Source: an uncultured Bacteroidales bacterium (GTDB lineage: Bacteria; Bacteroidota; Bacteroidia; Bacteroidales; Bacteroidaceae). From it: 64,000 nucleotides of DNA. The DNA lies in contig CADCAG010000010.1 in NCBI GenBank assembly GCA_902799355.1, positions 23,983 through 87,982 of the forward strand, in the 5' to 3' direction. Shown here one piece after another: positions 28,466 to 37,740 of this stretch; within the stretch, counting starts at the first letter, position 1, and each line of letters opens with the position of its first letter. Made by a program: the position numbers and the translations under genes. Under the pieces are notes generated by a model. It had not been told where the DNA came from and searched no databases. It saw nothing but the letters and a program-made list of their open reading frames with translations.

Positions 28466-29332
28466 ATGATTAATTACCCGATAGACAAACTCCGGCTGCT
28501 GACACTCAACGTAGGACTGGCCAATCACTGCGGTGACTGGAACTGGAAAAACGTGCGTAGCCCCTTTGCCCGCCTGTATTATGTTACCGACGGGACGGCA
28601 CAAGTCGAGATGGCTTCGGGCGTGTATACACTTAAACCTGGCAATCTATATCTTATTCCTCCACACACCACTCATAGTTACATCTGCGACTCGATGTTCC
28701 AGCATTACTACATTCATATATATGAAGACCGACGTAGCGAATCTAGTTTGCTTAATGAATGGGACTTTCCCGTTGAGGTGAGCGCCAATAGTACCGATTT
28801 GGAACTGGTAAAACGCCTGTGCTACATCAACCCGTTCCTGAAGCTGCCGCAGTCTAATCCTGAGGCATACGACAACCATCAGACACTGATAAACAATATT
28901 GAACTAAACCAGCGCAGACCATTCTGCGACAAAGCCGAATCGCGTGGCATCATCTTTATCCTCATGTCGCGATTCCTGAAATATGCCACCCCTAAGACCG
29001 ATGTTCGCGACGACCGAATACAGGCTTCGCTATCGTATATTCGTAAGAATATTGGTAGCCATATCGACGTAGGACTGCTGGCTGGTAAAGCTTGCATGTC
29101 GAAAGATCACTATATCAGAGTGTTCAAGCAGGAGACGGGCGAAACCCCCAATGTATTTATCACCAAACGTAAGTTGGAGAAGGCCGAACTGGCGCTGCTT
29201 ACAACCAGCATGCCAGTTAAGAGCATAGCCGACTCGCTGGGGTATGATGACTACTCTTACTTCAATCGCATCTTCAAGAAGAATTCTGGAATGACGCCTC
29301 TGCAATACCGCGAGAGTCATTTTAAACTATAA
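28466..29332 (+). CDS. AraC-family transcriptional regulator
   Basis: A 288-residue regulator with an N-terminal cupin-like ligand domain (about 1-140; GTAQVEMASGVYTLKPGNLYLIPPHTTH) and a C-terminal double helix-turn-helix (about 185-285; ending SIADSLGYDDYSYFNRIFKKNSGMTPLQYR). Such proteins usually activate sugar-use genes when they bind a mono- or oligosaccharide. It is divergent from the mutarotase-GH2 operon and 12 bases upstream of the second GH2 gene, so it probably controls both sides. Confidence 0.92.
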   Translation: MINYPIDKLRLLTLNVGLANHCGDWNWKNVRSPFARLYYVTDGTAQVEMASGVYTLKPGNLYLIPPHTTHSYICDSMFQHYYIHIYEDRRSESSLLNEWDFPVEVSANSTDLELVKRLCYINPFLKLPQSNPEAYDNHQTLINNIELNQRRPFCDKAESRGIIFILMSRFLKYATPKTDVRDDRIQASLSYIRKNIGSHIDVGLLAGKACMSKDHYIRVFKQETGETPNVFITKRKLEKAELALLTTSMPVKSIADSLGYDDYSYFNRIFKKNSGMTPLQYRESHFKL

Positions 29333-29344
29333 AACCAAATTAAA

Positions 29345-31543
29345 ATGAAAAGATTATTACTTATCCTGGCTTCGCTGTTAGCACTGCAGATGCAGGCGCA
29401 GAAAACGCTGTTTGACAATGGATGGAAGTTTACCCACGAGGGTAAGACCATCAATGTAGATTTGCCCCACGACTGGGCTATATCGTATGCTTCTGATCCC
29501 ACAGCCGCAGCGACCAATGGTACCGATGGTGGTTGGTATCCTGGTGGCAAGGGCGAATATCGCAAGCAGTTTGCCACACCCAAGGGCGAGGTGGTAAAGC
29601 TGCACTTTGAGGGTGTATATCAGAAGGCCGAGGTGTTCATCAACGGACAAAAGGCAGGTCAGCATGCCTATGGTTATACGCCATTCACCGTCGACATTAC
29701 ACCTTACTTATACAAGGACAAGCGACTGAATGAGGTGCTGGTAAAGGTTGATAACTCAGAGCTGCCTAACTGTCGTTGGTATACAGGCTCAGGCATCTAC
29801 CGCCACGTGTGGCTGGTGACCAAAGGCAAGCAGTATATTGACGAAGAGAGCCTGTGCGTTACAACGCCCAATATCCATACCGTCAACATCAAGGCCGAGG
29901 TGGTCATGAACGATGGCTCACGCAGACCTATTACGAAGACGCTGCATGTGGAGAATCCTCATCTGTGGTCGCCTGACGATCCTTACCTGTACCATACTAC
30001 TATCGAGGCTGAGGGTGATGTACTGCCCGTTACTTATGGCATCCGTACCATTGAGTATTCTGCCGAAAAGGGCTTCTTGCTCAATGGCAAGCCTCTGCTC
30101 ATCAATGGTGCTTGTGTACATCACGATGATGGCGTACTGGGTGCGATGGCGTTCGATGCTGCCGAGATCCGTAAGGTGCGCCAGATGAAGGAAGCTGGTT
30201 TCAACCTTATCCGTACGTCGCATAATCCCACAACACGTGCCTTCCTCGATGCCTGTGACTCTATCGGTATGCTGGTCATTGGCGAGGCTTTCGACGGATG
30301 GCGCACAGCTAAGAAGCCCTACGACTACTCTACGCTGATTGACTCATGCTATCAGGAGGATATCCGTGCGATGGTCGTGCGCGACCGCAACCACCCCAGC
30401 ATCATTAGTTGGAGCATCGGTAACGAGGTGATCGAGCGTAAGGACATCCGCGTGGTTCACACCGCTAAACTGTTGAAGCAGGAGATACTCAAATACGACA
30501 CTACACGCCCTGTCACTGAGGCTCTGTGTGCTTGGGACAGAGACTGGGAAATCTACGACCCACACTTTGATGTGCTCGATATCGGTGGTTATAACTATAT
30601 GATTTTCAAGCACGCCAGCGACCATCAGCGCAATCCTAAGCGCGTGATGTGGCAGACGGAGAGCTATCCGCGTGATGCTTTCAGAAACTGGAAACTGGTG
30701 CACGACTATCCATACGTCATTGGTGACATGGTGTGGACGGGTCTCGACTACCTAGGTGAGTCGGGCATCGGTCGTAACTACTACGATGGCGAGACGCCTG
30801 GCGAATCTTGGCGCGAAGGTGGTGTGCCCGAGTGGCATGGTGCCTATTGTGGCGATGTGGATATCACTGGTTGGCGCAAACCCATCAGTCATTATCGCGA
30901 GATGTTGTGGAGCGATTCTAAGGATTTGTACATGGCGGTACGCGAGCCCGATGGTTATCGTGGCAAGATTAATATGACATCATGGAGCGTATGGCCCACA
31001 TGGGAGAGTTGGACTTGGACGGGATGGGAAGGCAAGCCCGTCGAAGTCGAAGTTTACACCAAGGCTCCCGAGGTAACATTGTATTTGAACGATAAACAAA
31101 TAGGTAAAAAGAATGTTGATCTCAGCACAGAATTCAAGGCAGTGTTCACAGTGCCCTACGAGGCAGGAACACTGCGTGCTGAGGCAGGAGGCGAGAGCGT
31201 CACGCTGAGCACTGCTGGCGAGCCTGCCCGCTTGCGTCTGACTGCCGATAAGCCAGCACTCAAGGCTGATGGTCAGGACCTTGTTTACATTACCATCGAG
31301 GTGGTTGATGCTCAAGGCCGTGTATGTCCTGATGCTGCTATCCCCTGCGAGGCTACAGTTCAGGGACAAGGCAGACTGATGGCCTTCGCTACAGCCAACC
31401 TCCAAGACCGTGAACCTAAGACCTCTGCTCGTGTAACCACCTGGAAAGGTCGCGCGCTGCTGGTGGTGCGTAGTACCAACAAGAAAGGTAAAGCGAAGGT
31501 CACAATTAAGAGCAATCTGCCTTCAGCAACGCTATCGATTTAG
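29345..31543 (+). CDS. GH2-family beta-glycosidase
   Basis: A 732-residue secreted enzyme (signal MKRLLLILASLLALQMQA). It has a sugar-binding jelly roll (about 20-160), an Ig-like domain, a TIM barrel with the acid/base E361 in SIGNEV and the nucleophile E439 in WQTESYP, and two C-terminal Ig-like domains including a DUF4982-type domain (about 540-730). This is the short GH2 branch with beta-galactosidases, beta-glucuronidases and related enzymes; specificity is open. It is probably co-transcribed with the AraC gene. Its stop codon overlaps the end of the convergent pseudogene by four bases. Confidence 0.92.
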   Translation: MKRLLLILASLLALQMQAQKTLFDNGWKFTHEGKTINVDLPHDWAISYASDPTAAATNGTDGGWYPGGKGEYRKQFATPKGEVVKLHFEGVYQKAEVFINGQKAGQHAYGYTPFTVDITPYLYKDKRLNEVLVKVDNSELPNCRWYTGSGIYRHVWLVTKGKQYIDEESLCVTTPNIHTVNIKAEVVMNDGSRRPITKTLHVENPHLWSPDDPYLYHTTIEAEGDVLPVTYGIRTIEYSAEKGFLLNGKPLLINGACVHHDDGVLGAMAFDAAEIRKVRQMKEAGFNLIRTSHNPTTRAFLDACDSIGMLVIGEAFDGWRTAKKPYDYSTLIDSCYQEDIRAMVVRDRNHPSIISWSIGNEVIERKDIRVVHTAKLLKQEILKYDTTRPVTEALCAWDRDWEIYDPHFDVLDIGGYNYMIFKHASDHQRNPKRVMWQTESYPRDAFRNWKLVHDYPYVIGDMVWTGLDYLGESGIGRNYYDGETPGESWREGGVPEWHGAYCGDVDITGWRKPISHYREMLWSDSKDLYMAVREPDGYRGKINMTSWSVWPTWESWTWTGWEGKPVEVEVYTKAPEVTLYLNDKQIGKKNVDLSTEFKAVFTVPYEAGTLRAEAGGESVTLSTAGEPARLRLTADKPALKADGQDLVYITIEVVDAQGRVCPDAAIPCEATVQGQGRLMAFATANLQDREPKTSARVTTWKGRALLVVRSTNKKGKAKVTIKSNLPSATLSI

Positions 31544-32538
31544 TAAACAATCTCTATATCTCCAAAGGTCATACGCTCACCTTCCGCCAGACGGTCGGCA
31601 TCCAGACGTAATATCTTTGCTTTGGTCGGAGCGAATTTGATAGTTTGCCAGATGGGGTTATTCACTATGTTTGAGAACTCGCCTGAGGCAAGTTTCTGCC
31701 AGTTGTTCCAATCAGTCGATCCCCACAAAGTGTAGTGGGTTACCAATCCTTCGCGAGTGTTTTGTGGCGGCAGATAGCGGAAAGCGCTAATGGTCTGTTC
31801 TGTATCCCAGTCAATCATCATTTGTTTGGGACTACTGAAGAAATAGTGAAGTCCGCTGCTGCGTTTCTCGCCTGAGTCAGGAATATCGGCTGTTAGCTCA
31901 GGAGCCAGATATACGGAAGTTCGCTTGATGATGGGCTCGCATTTGCTATCGGCGGTGAGGTTCCAGGTACAATCGTCACCAAGCGTGACATCCACCTTGC
32001 CTGTCTCAGTAGATACGGTATTTCCTGCGGCGTTGGTGATGTTGCCGCTGATGCTGCCTGTAAAGGTGGAGCCATTAGCAAGTGTGAGCGTCAACTCTGA
32101 GTCGTTTCCTACCAGGATAGAACCATCCAACTACTGGCTAACGGCATTGAGTGTGGCCTTATTAGAGGCTCCCTTCCATCCATCAGCACATACGGAAAGA
32201 AGCACCTTAGCGGGGGCGTCGTTCACCAGCGTAACGCTGTTGAGAGTGATGATGGCATTGGTATTAGTGACGTGGATAATATGTCCCTGACAATTGGTCA
32301 GCGCACCACCGTTCATAGTGAAATGCGAATTACCGCTGGCAGCATCGCCTGAAAACGACTGGTATATCATAATGCCGTCAAGGAACTGCGCATCCTTGCC
32401 CTTATACGACTGGGGATAAGCGACAATCAAGAGATTGCCGACATCCTGCGTTCCAGCATCACTACCATCTACACCTATCGCTCCAAACTCAAGGCAAAGG
32501 CTATCAACAAAGGGGACTTCGAGGATGATATCCGTCAA
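31540..32538 (-). pseudogene. Composite pseudogene: beta-helix fragment joined to a fucosidase-like F5/8 domain, with an in-frame amber stop
   Basis: One continuous minus-strand frame runs from about 32538 to 31540 and is broken by a single TAG at 32131-32133. Upstream of the stop is a beta-helix segment ([42 protein letters not shown]) that continues past it (LDGSILVGNDSELTLTLANGSTFTG). The frame then passes without a shift into an F5/8-type C-terminal domain (GLHYFFSSPKQMMIDW, SAFRYLPPQN, GEFSNIVNNPIWQTIKFAPT) like that at the end of GH29 fucosidases. The 5' end has no ATG or signal peptide and abuts an antisense regulator fragment, so the gene is truncated. Confidence 0.75.
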
Positions 32539-32553
32539 ATATCAACCTACTAA
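32371..32553 (+). pseudogene. Relic of a DUF6377-type regulator, C-terminal end only
   Basis: In the plus frame, about 60 codons read [20 protein letters not shown], then [20 protein letters not shown], then [17 protein letters not shown] and a stop. This aligns with the C-terminal helix-turn-helix of the intact regulator at 6749-8410 (EIRIFALIRLGIEDSSKIAEF, VNTIYNYRARI). A stop codon lies just upstream, and nothing further upstream matches. It overlaps the 5' end of the opposite-strand pseudogene, which marks a deletion or rearrangement junction near 32371-32385. Confidence 0.75.
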
Positions 32554-32641
32554 AATAGCCAGCAAGACCAGATGTCACTGAACAAAAAGATAAAAAAAAG
32601 AAAAAATGACATTTTCTCTTTGTTTTTTGCTCACTTATTCG

Positions 32642-32650
32642 TACCTTTGC
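32642..32650 (+). promoter_or_regulatory. -7 box for the TPR-ribH operon
   Basis: TACCTTTGC fits TAnnTTTG, 50 bases before the TPR gene start. Confidence 0.65.
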
Positions 32651-32700
32651 AGTCGATTTGTGTCCAATAGACAAGAAAGAACAAAAATAAAACAATAAAA

Positions 32701-33354
32701 ATGGCAACAAACAATCAGAAAGCAGCTCCCGCAGAGGAGCAGCAGGTCACTAAGACCGAAGCCTTCTTCGAGAAGTACAAGAAGGCCATCGTTGGCTGCG
32801 TAGCAGCCGTCATCGTTATCGTTGTATGCGCTATCCTCGCTAACAACTATTATTTTGAGCCCCGTGCCAACGAGGCTAGCACCGAGCTTGCCAAGAGCCA
32901 GGAGCTCTTCGACCAGCAGCAGTATGACAAGGCCCTGGTTGGTTTCCAGAAGGTTGCTGCTGACTACAGCTCTACTGATGCCGGCAATCTGGCTCAGCTC
33001 TATATCGGCATCTGCCAGGCCAATCTGGGCAAGTGGCAGGAGGCTGTCAACGCTCTGGAGCAGTTCAGCGGTCAGGGCGACCAGATGATCAGCCCCGCAG
33101 CAGAGGGTGCACTGGGTAACGCTTACGCCAACCTTAACCAGCTGGACAAGGCTGTTGAGCACCTGAAGAAGGCTGCCAAGATGGCTGACAACAACTCACT
33201 GTCTCCCACGTTCCTCATCCAGGCTGGCGAGATTCTGGAGAGCCAGAACAAGAAAGACGAGGCCCTGAAGTTGTATGAAGAGGTGAAGGAGAAGTACTTC
33301 AACTCTATGCAGTACCAGAGCATCGACAAGTACATCGAAAGATGTAAGATGTAA
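32701..33354 (+). CDS. Tetratricopeptide-repeat membrane protein
   Basis: A 217-residue protein with a short cytoplasmic tail, one membrane helix (about residues 29-47) and a periplasmic TPR region (about 60-210; for example [21 protein letters not shown] and [17 protein letters not shown]). The layout is like YfgM, which works near the Sec translocon, although orthology is uncertain. It precedes ribH by 17 bases, with a short GATGTAAGA-type repeat in between. In other Bacteroidetes, TPR-ribH usually lies near recF. Confidence 0.82.
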   Translation: MATNNQKAAPAEEQQVTKTEAFFEKYKKAIVGCVAAVIVIVVCAILANNYYFEPRANEASTELAKSQELFDQQQYDKALVGFQKVAADYSSTDAGNLAQLYIGICQANLGKWQEAVNALEQFSGQGDQMISPAAEGALGNAYANLNQLDKAVEHLKKAAKMADNNSLSPTFLIQAGEILESQNKKDEALKLYEEVKEKYFNSMQYQSIDKYIERCKM

Positions 33355-33371
33355 GAAGTAAGACATTAGAT

Positions 33372-33842
33372 ATGGCAACTAAAAATCTGTCTGAATACAA
33401 TGCCGCCAAGGTGCCCGATGCCTCGAACATGACGTTCGGCATCGTGGTGTCTGAGTGGAACCCTGAGATTACGGGTGCCCTACTTGACGGCTGCGTATCG
33501 ACATTGGAGAAGCATGGTGCGCTGACGGAGAATATCCACGTGAAGACGGTGCCCGGCTCGTTTGAGTTGATATACGGTGCCCGTCAGCTGACGCTCAACG
33601 ACGGCTACGATGCTATCATCGTGCTGGGTTGCGTGATTCGTGGCGAGACTCCCCACTTCGACTACATCTGTCAGGGTGTCACCCAGGGTATTGCCCGTCT
33701 GAACGCCACCAACAACATCCCCGTAGTCTTCGGACTGCTGACCACAGAGAACATGCAGCAGGCACAAGACCGTGCTGGTGGTCGACTGGGCAACAAGGGC
33801 GATGAGTGCGCCGTGGTAGCTATCAAGATGGCTAAATTCTGA
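33372..33842 (+). CDS. ribH: 6,7-dimethyl-8-ribityllumazine synthase
   Basis: A 156-residue enzyme that condenses 5-amino-6-ribitylamino-uracil with dihydroxybutanone phosphate, the step before riboflavin. Family motifs: [12 protein letters not shown] (substrate loop), [26 protein letters not shown] with the catalytic histidine, and [21 protein letters not shown]. The length is normal. It is alone: no other rib genes or FMN riboswitch are visible nearby. It is in a probable operon with the TPR gene. Confidence 0.96.
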   Translation: MATKNLSEYNAAKVPDASNMTFGIVVSEWNPEITGALLDGCVSTLEKHGALTENIHVKTVPGSFELIYGARQLTLNDGYDAIIVLGCVIRGETPHFDYICQGVTQGIARLNATNNIPVVFGLLTTENMQQAQDRAGGRLGNKGDECAVVAIKMAKF

Positions 33843-33892
33843 GAAACATCCATATAACAGCAATTCATTGTACCATTAAAAAGAGACCGACT

Positions 33893-34288
33893 ATGAAAAG
33901 AATCATTCTTTCAGCATTGATGCTGGTTTGCGGCATGATGATGGCAATAGCCCAGAATCCCGCACAGATAAAGTTTGAAAAGACGACCCACAACTTCGGT
34001 ACCTTCTCGGAGGCTAACCCTGTGGTGACTTGCGAGTTCAACTTTACCAATGTTGGCGAACAGCCACTGGTCATCAACCAGGCCATTGCCTCTTGCGGAT
34101 GCACTGTGCCTGAGTACACCAAGACGCCCATCAAGCCAGGCGAGAAGGGTACCATCAAGGTGACATACAATGGTGAGGGTAAGTTCCCTGGTCACTTCAA
34201 GAAGTCTATTACGGTACGCACCAACGGTGCTGTTGAAATGACGCGCCTCTACATCGAGGGCGACATGACAGAAGCCGAAAAGAAGTAA
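33893..34288 (+). CDS. DUF1573-domain exported protein
   Basis: A 131-residue secreted protein: signal peptide MKRIILSALMLVCGMMMAIAQ, then one Ig-like DUF1573 domain (KFEKTTHNFGTFSEANPVVTCEFNFTNVGEQPLVI, then ASCGCTVPEYTKTPIKPGEKGTIKVTYN). The CGC motif is typical of the family. Function is unknown; these proteins are abundant in Bacteroidetes. It is followed by a bidirectional terminator. Confidence 0.9.
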   Translation: MKRIILSALMLVCGMMMAIAQNPAQIKFEKTTHNFGTFSEANPVVTCEFNFTNVGEQPLVINQAIASCGCTVPEYTKTPIKPGEKGTIKVTYNGEGKFPGHFKKSITVRTNGAVEMTRLYIEGDMTEAEKK

Positions 34289-34318
34289 ATTAAACATTAG
34301 ACATTAAACATTAAAGAT
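34286..34318. repeat. Degenerate tandem repeat (ACATTAAAC-type units)
   Basis: Three to four imperfect 9- to 10-bp units (TTAAACATTAGACATTAAAC) directly follow the DUF1573 stop codon. A related tract of GCTAATAGC units is at 34371-34412 on the other side of the terminator. Confidence 0.7.
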
Positions 34319-34334
34319 GTCTGATGTGAGAACA

Positions 34335-34370
34335 ATAAAAAAGCGCTGCCAAACGGCAGCGTTTTTTATT
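34335..34370. terminator. Bidirectional rho-independent terminator
   Basis: Stem CGCTGCC (34344-34350) pairs with GGCAGCG (34355-34361) around AAAC, with A-runs before and T-runs after, between convergent genes. Confidence 0.88.
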
Positions 34371-34407
34371 TGCTAACAGCCAACTGCTAATAGCTAATAG
34401 CCAATAG

Positions 34408-35709
34408 CTAGAAGCTATACGTCAGTCCCACTGAGCTCCACTCCTGCAACTGGAAGTAGCCCATCTCGTCGTCGCGGTTGTTGCCATCGTCGAAACGCGG
34501 ATAGACGAACAGGTTGGCAGAGATGTATTTCGTCACCTTCAGCTCAAACTGGTTTTCCCACTCCACCTTGGTCTGATGGTAGGTGGTATTGGCGAAGAGG
34601 CGCGTCTTCCACGATAGCTGGTCGAAGATGTTCCACTTCAACTCACCCGTAAACTGCGAGGCGAAATCTTCCAAGGTATGATGATTGCCCTTGATGCCGT
34701 TAGCCTCAGCCAGATCCATACGAGCCACATAGCGGAAGTTGAAGGCGAAGGGCAGGAAGTTGAGCGTACCCTTCAGGCGGCCACCCAGCGCATCGACATT
34801 ATACTGCATACCAATACCGATATTGAGGTCGAAAGGTGAGGTAAAGTCTGAATAGACCTTCTCGTCGTTGGCCTTCAAACCGCGTGCGAACTGCGTATAG
34901 GCCAAAAGCTGCAAGGTGTAGTACCACTTCTTATGCGCCTGGATACCCAGCTTACTGGTGAAACGCAACAGGTCGTTGTTGGTCTTGTACTTATGAACGG
35001 TATCTGAGGGCGACGTCTGGACACCCAGCTTCATCTCCAGCTTGTTGTCGAAGGTGATGCGGTCCTTGTCGTTGTAGTTCAGCTCAAGATTGGCAGCAGC
35101 CACTGCTGAGTAGTTGCTCTCACCACCCTTGTGCCAGTTGGTCGACACGTAGTTCTGCAGGAACTGCAGATAGCCATCGCCTTTGAACTTCCAGAAGTTG
35201 GGCTTATGGACTACAATACTGATGGGCACAGCCTCGGGCTCTTCAGGCACCAGAGCGGCAAAATCCGTCAGCTCCACCTCCTGGGTGAGCTCCTGGTTGA
35301 CATCGTCACGAATGGAGCCAGCCTCCTGCAGATTCGTCTCGTTGTCGACCACCAGGTCTGGACGGCGCAGGTAGAGACTCATCAGCGCCTCGTCGATAGC
35401 ATCAGCCACCTCGTCGTCAGATTTAGGCTGCAACGACAGCGACTTCTGAGCACCTGAATGGTAGAACGTGGTGGGTGCAAACAGGCGGAAGTAGCGACCA
35501 TCGTTCTGCTCAGTACGCAGCTGGTCGTTGACCTGCTGTAGCGAGTCCAAGCGCTGGCGCATCACGTTCAGCGAGTCCAGATACTGTTTCACCACCAGTG
35601 CCGTATCGGGCACCTCAGCCTTAATAGGCTTTCTTGTACGGCGTTGTGCGCTGACAGTAAGCGTCAAGAGCAGCAACACGGCAATCAATAGGATATTTTT
35701 TTGTTTCAT
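34408..35709 (-). CDS. DUF3078-family outer-membrane protein
   Basis: A 433-residue exported protein (signal MKQKNILLIAVLLLLTLTVSA). A coiled-coil-like stretch (about 40-65, LDSLNVMRQRLDSLQQVNDQL) is followed from about 160 by alternating amphipathic strands ending in a terminal aromatic (SVGLTYSF), which predicts a beta-barrel. DUF3078 proteins are Bacteroidetes-specific with no known ligand. The start at 35709 is chosen because the -7 box at 35718-35726 lies between it and the longer alternative at 35721. Confidence 0.85.
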   Translation of the reverse strand: MKQKNILLIAVLLLLTLTVSAQRRTRKPIKAEVPDTALVVKQYLDSLNVMRQRLDSLQQVNDQLRTEQNDGRYFRLFAPTTFYHSGAQKSLSLQPKSDDEVADAIDEALMSLYLRRPDLVVDNETNLQEAGSIRDDVNQELTQEVELTDFAALVPEEPEAVPISIVVHKPNFWKFKGDGYLQFLQNYVSTNWHKGGESNYSAVAAANLELNYNDKDRITFDNKLEMKLGVQTSPSDTVHKYKTNNDLLRFTSKLGIQAHKKWYYTLQLLAYTQFARGLKANDEKVYSDFTSPFDLNIGIGMQYNVDALGGRLKGTLNFLPFAFNFRYVARMDLAEANGIKGNHHTLEDFASQFTGELKWNIFDQLSWKTRLFANTTYHQTKVEWENQFELKVTKYISANLFVYPRFDDGNNRDDEMGYFQLQEWSSVGLTYSF

Positions 35710-35717
35710 AACTGCCT

Positions 35718-35726
35718 GCAAAGTTA
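35718..35726 (-). promoter_or_regulatory. -7 box for the DUF3078 gene
   Basis: Minus-strand TAACTTTGC, 8 bases from the chosen ATG; predicts an almost leaderless mRNA. Confidence 0.6.
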
Positions 35727-35754
35727 ATGAAAAAAAATATAAAACGAAAAAATT

Positions 35755-35788
35755 CTTTAATCTTTAATCTTTAATCTTTAATCTTTTT
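35755..35788. repeat. Tandem repeat of TTTAATC
   Basis: Four almost perfect 7-bp TTTAATC units immediately upstream of the yidC -7 box, about where the -33 element would lie. Confidence 0.85.
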
Positions 35789-35790
35789 TG

Positions 35791-35799
35791 TACCTTTGC
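35791..35799 (+). promoter_or_regulatory. -7 box for yidC
   Basis: TACCTTTGC, 33 bases before the yidC ATG. Its -33 region is occupied by the TTTAATC repeat. Confidence 0.7.
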
Positions 35800-35832
35800 A
35801 AGCGTTTTATATTAATAAGGTAAAGATCAACA

Positions 35833-37719
35833 ATGAATAGAGACACCATTATCGGCTTCGTACTGATAGCATTAGTCCTGATTGGTTTCAGTTGGTGGAA
35901 CCAGCCATCAGCAGAACAGATAGAAGCCGCCCGTAAGCAAGACAGCATTGCCGCCATCCAGAAAGATAGTGCCCAGAAAGCCGCTCAGCAGGCCGCAGCC
36001 GTAAAGGCAGCAGCCACTGACAGCAGCAGCTGGCTGTTACTCGACACCACTTCCCTCTTCCACGCTGCTAAGCAGGGTGTGTCAGAGCAGGTAGTGCTGA
36101 AGAACGGCAAGCTGACACTGACGCTGAACACCTGTGGCGGTACCATTGAGAAGGCCGTCATCCATAACTTCCAGAGCATTGACGGCAGCAACGACGTCAC
36201 CTTGTTCGACAAGAAAGACCAGCAACTGAACTTCATGCTGGCTGGCAAGCAGGAGAACATCGTGACCAACGAGCTGTATTTCACACCCACAGAGGTTACA
36301 GACACTACCGTCACCATGATGGCTCAAGCCACCAATGGCGGACATATCGCCCTGCGCTACCGTCTGGGCAAGGACTACATGCTGAGCATGGCCTTGGAAA
36401 CCAAGGGGTTAGCCGGCGTATTCGCGCCATCCTATAAGGAGATGGACATTGAGTGGAGCGACCACTGCCGCCAGCAGGAGAAGGGCTTCTCTTTCGAGAG
36501 CCGCTACACAGGTCTGTTCTACAAGGAGGCTAACGGTGGTACTGACAACCTGTCGGAGACTGCCGACAAGGAGGAGCAGATTGAGGAGCGCCTGGACTGG
36601 GTGGCTTATCGCAACCAGTTCTTCTCGATTGCCTTCATCTCTAAGGATGACTTCTCACAGAATGCCAACCTGTCGAGCGTACAGGACAAAAAAGGTTCAG
36701 GATATCTGAAGCAGTTTGATGCTAAGCTGAAGACCGCCTTCGACCCCACAGGCCAGAAAGCCGCTGAGTTCGAGATGTATATCGGTCCTAACGACTTCCG
36801 CCTGATTCAGGATGTGGAGCAGCAGAGCACGTTTGGCAAAGACCTCGACCTGGAGCAGCTCGTCAACCTCGGATGGTGGCTGCTGCGCTGGATCAACCGC
36901 TGGTTCACGCTGTATGTCTTCGACTGGCTGACAGGCTTTGGTCTGAATATGGGTATCGTACTGATTCTTATCACCTTGCTGCTGAAGGGCATCACTTTCC
37001 CCATGGTGAAGAAGAGCTACATGTCAAGTGCCAAGATGCGCGTGCTGAAGCCCAAGTTCGAAGAGGCTACCAAGCATCTGGACAAGCCCGAAGACCAGAT
37101 GAAGAAACAGCAGGAGATGATGTCGCTTTACTCGAAGTACGGCGTATCGCCCCTGTCAGGCTGTCTGCCCATGCTCATCCAGATGCCTATCTGGCTGGCC
37201 ATGTTCTTCTTCGTGCCTAACGCCATCCAGCTGCGTGGCCAGTCATTCCTGTGGATGGACGACCTGTCAACATACGATCCTATCTGGGAATGGGGCACCA
37301 ACATCTGGGGCATCGGCGACCACCTGTCGCTGACCTGCATCCTGTTCTGTGCCGCCCAGCTGATATACACTTGGATTTCCATGCGTCAGCAGCGCGACCA
37401 GATGGTAGGTGCTCAGGCTGATCAGATGAAGGTGATGCAGTGGATGATGTATTTCATGCCGTTGATGTTCTTCTTCATCTTCAACGACTACTCGTCAGGT
37501 CTGAACTTCTACTACTTCATCTCACTGTTCATGTCGGCAGCCATCATGTGGACCCTGCGCAAGACCACTGACGACGAGAAGCTGCTGGCCATTCTGGAAG
37601 CCAACTACCAGGCCAACAAGAACAACCCCAAGAAGCAGTCGAACTTCGCTGCACGCCTGGAGGAGATGCAGAGAAAGGCCGACGCGATGCGCGAGCAACA
37701 ACGAAACAACCGTAGATAA
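35833..37719 (+). CDS. yidC: Membrane protein insertase YidC
   Basis: A 628-residue insertase that helps proteins fold into the inner membrane, with or without Sec. There is an N-terminal membrane helix (residues 5-20), a large periplasmic beta-sandwich domain (about 60-340), then the conserved 60KD domain with five helices (about 350-590; GITFPMVKKSYMSSAKMRVLKP, SPLSGCLPMLIQMPIWLAMFF). The C-terminal tail is basic (QRKADAMREQQRNNRR), suited to ribosome binding. The length is typical of Bacteroidetes YidC. Confidence 0.96.
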   Translation: MNRDTIIGFVLIALVLIGFSWWNQPSAEQIEAARKQDSIAAIQKDSAQKAAQQAAAVKAAATDSSSWLLLDTTSLFHAAKQGVSEQVVLKNGKLTLTLNTCGGTIEKAVIHNFQSIDGSNDVTLFDKKDQQLNFMLAGKQENIVTNELYFTPTEVTDTTVTMMAQATNGGHIALRYRLGKDYMLSMALETKGLAGVFAPSYKEMDIEWSDHCRQQEKGFSFESRYTGLFYKEANGGTDNLSETADKEEQIEERLDWVAYRNQFFSIAFISKDDFSQNANLSSVQDKKGSGYLKQFDAKLKTAFDPTGQKAAEFEMYIGPNDFRLIQDVEQQSTFGKDLDLEQLVNLGWWLLRWINRWFTLYVFDWLTGFGLNMGIVLILITLLLKGITFPMVKKSYMSSAKMRVLKPKFEEATKHLDKPEDQMKKQQEMMSLYSKYGVSPLSGCLPMLIQMPIWLAMFFFVPNAIQLRGQSFLWMDDLSTYDPIWEWGTNIWGIGDHLSLTCILFCAAQLIYTWISMRQQRDQMVGAQADQMKVMQWMMYFMPLMFFFIFNDYSSGLNFYYFISLFMSAAIMWTLRKTTDDEKLLAILEANYQANKNNPKKQSNFAARLEEMQRKADAMREQQRNNRR

Positions 37720-37740
37720 ACACAACAGCACACACACAAA

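Noticed and set aside
32131-32133. Programmed stop-codon readthrough or alternative genetic code
   Set aside because: TAG ends other intact genes in this window (for example apbE and the second GH2) normally, and the broken gene also lacks its 5' end, so simple decay is the better explanation.
33345-33371. Short GATGTAAGA repeat as a regulatory site before ribH
   Set aside because: It is only two to three imperfect units and is of the same kind as other intergenic repeats; no FMN-riboswitch features are visible.
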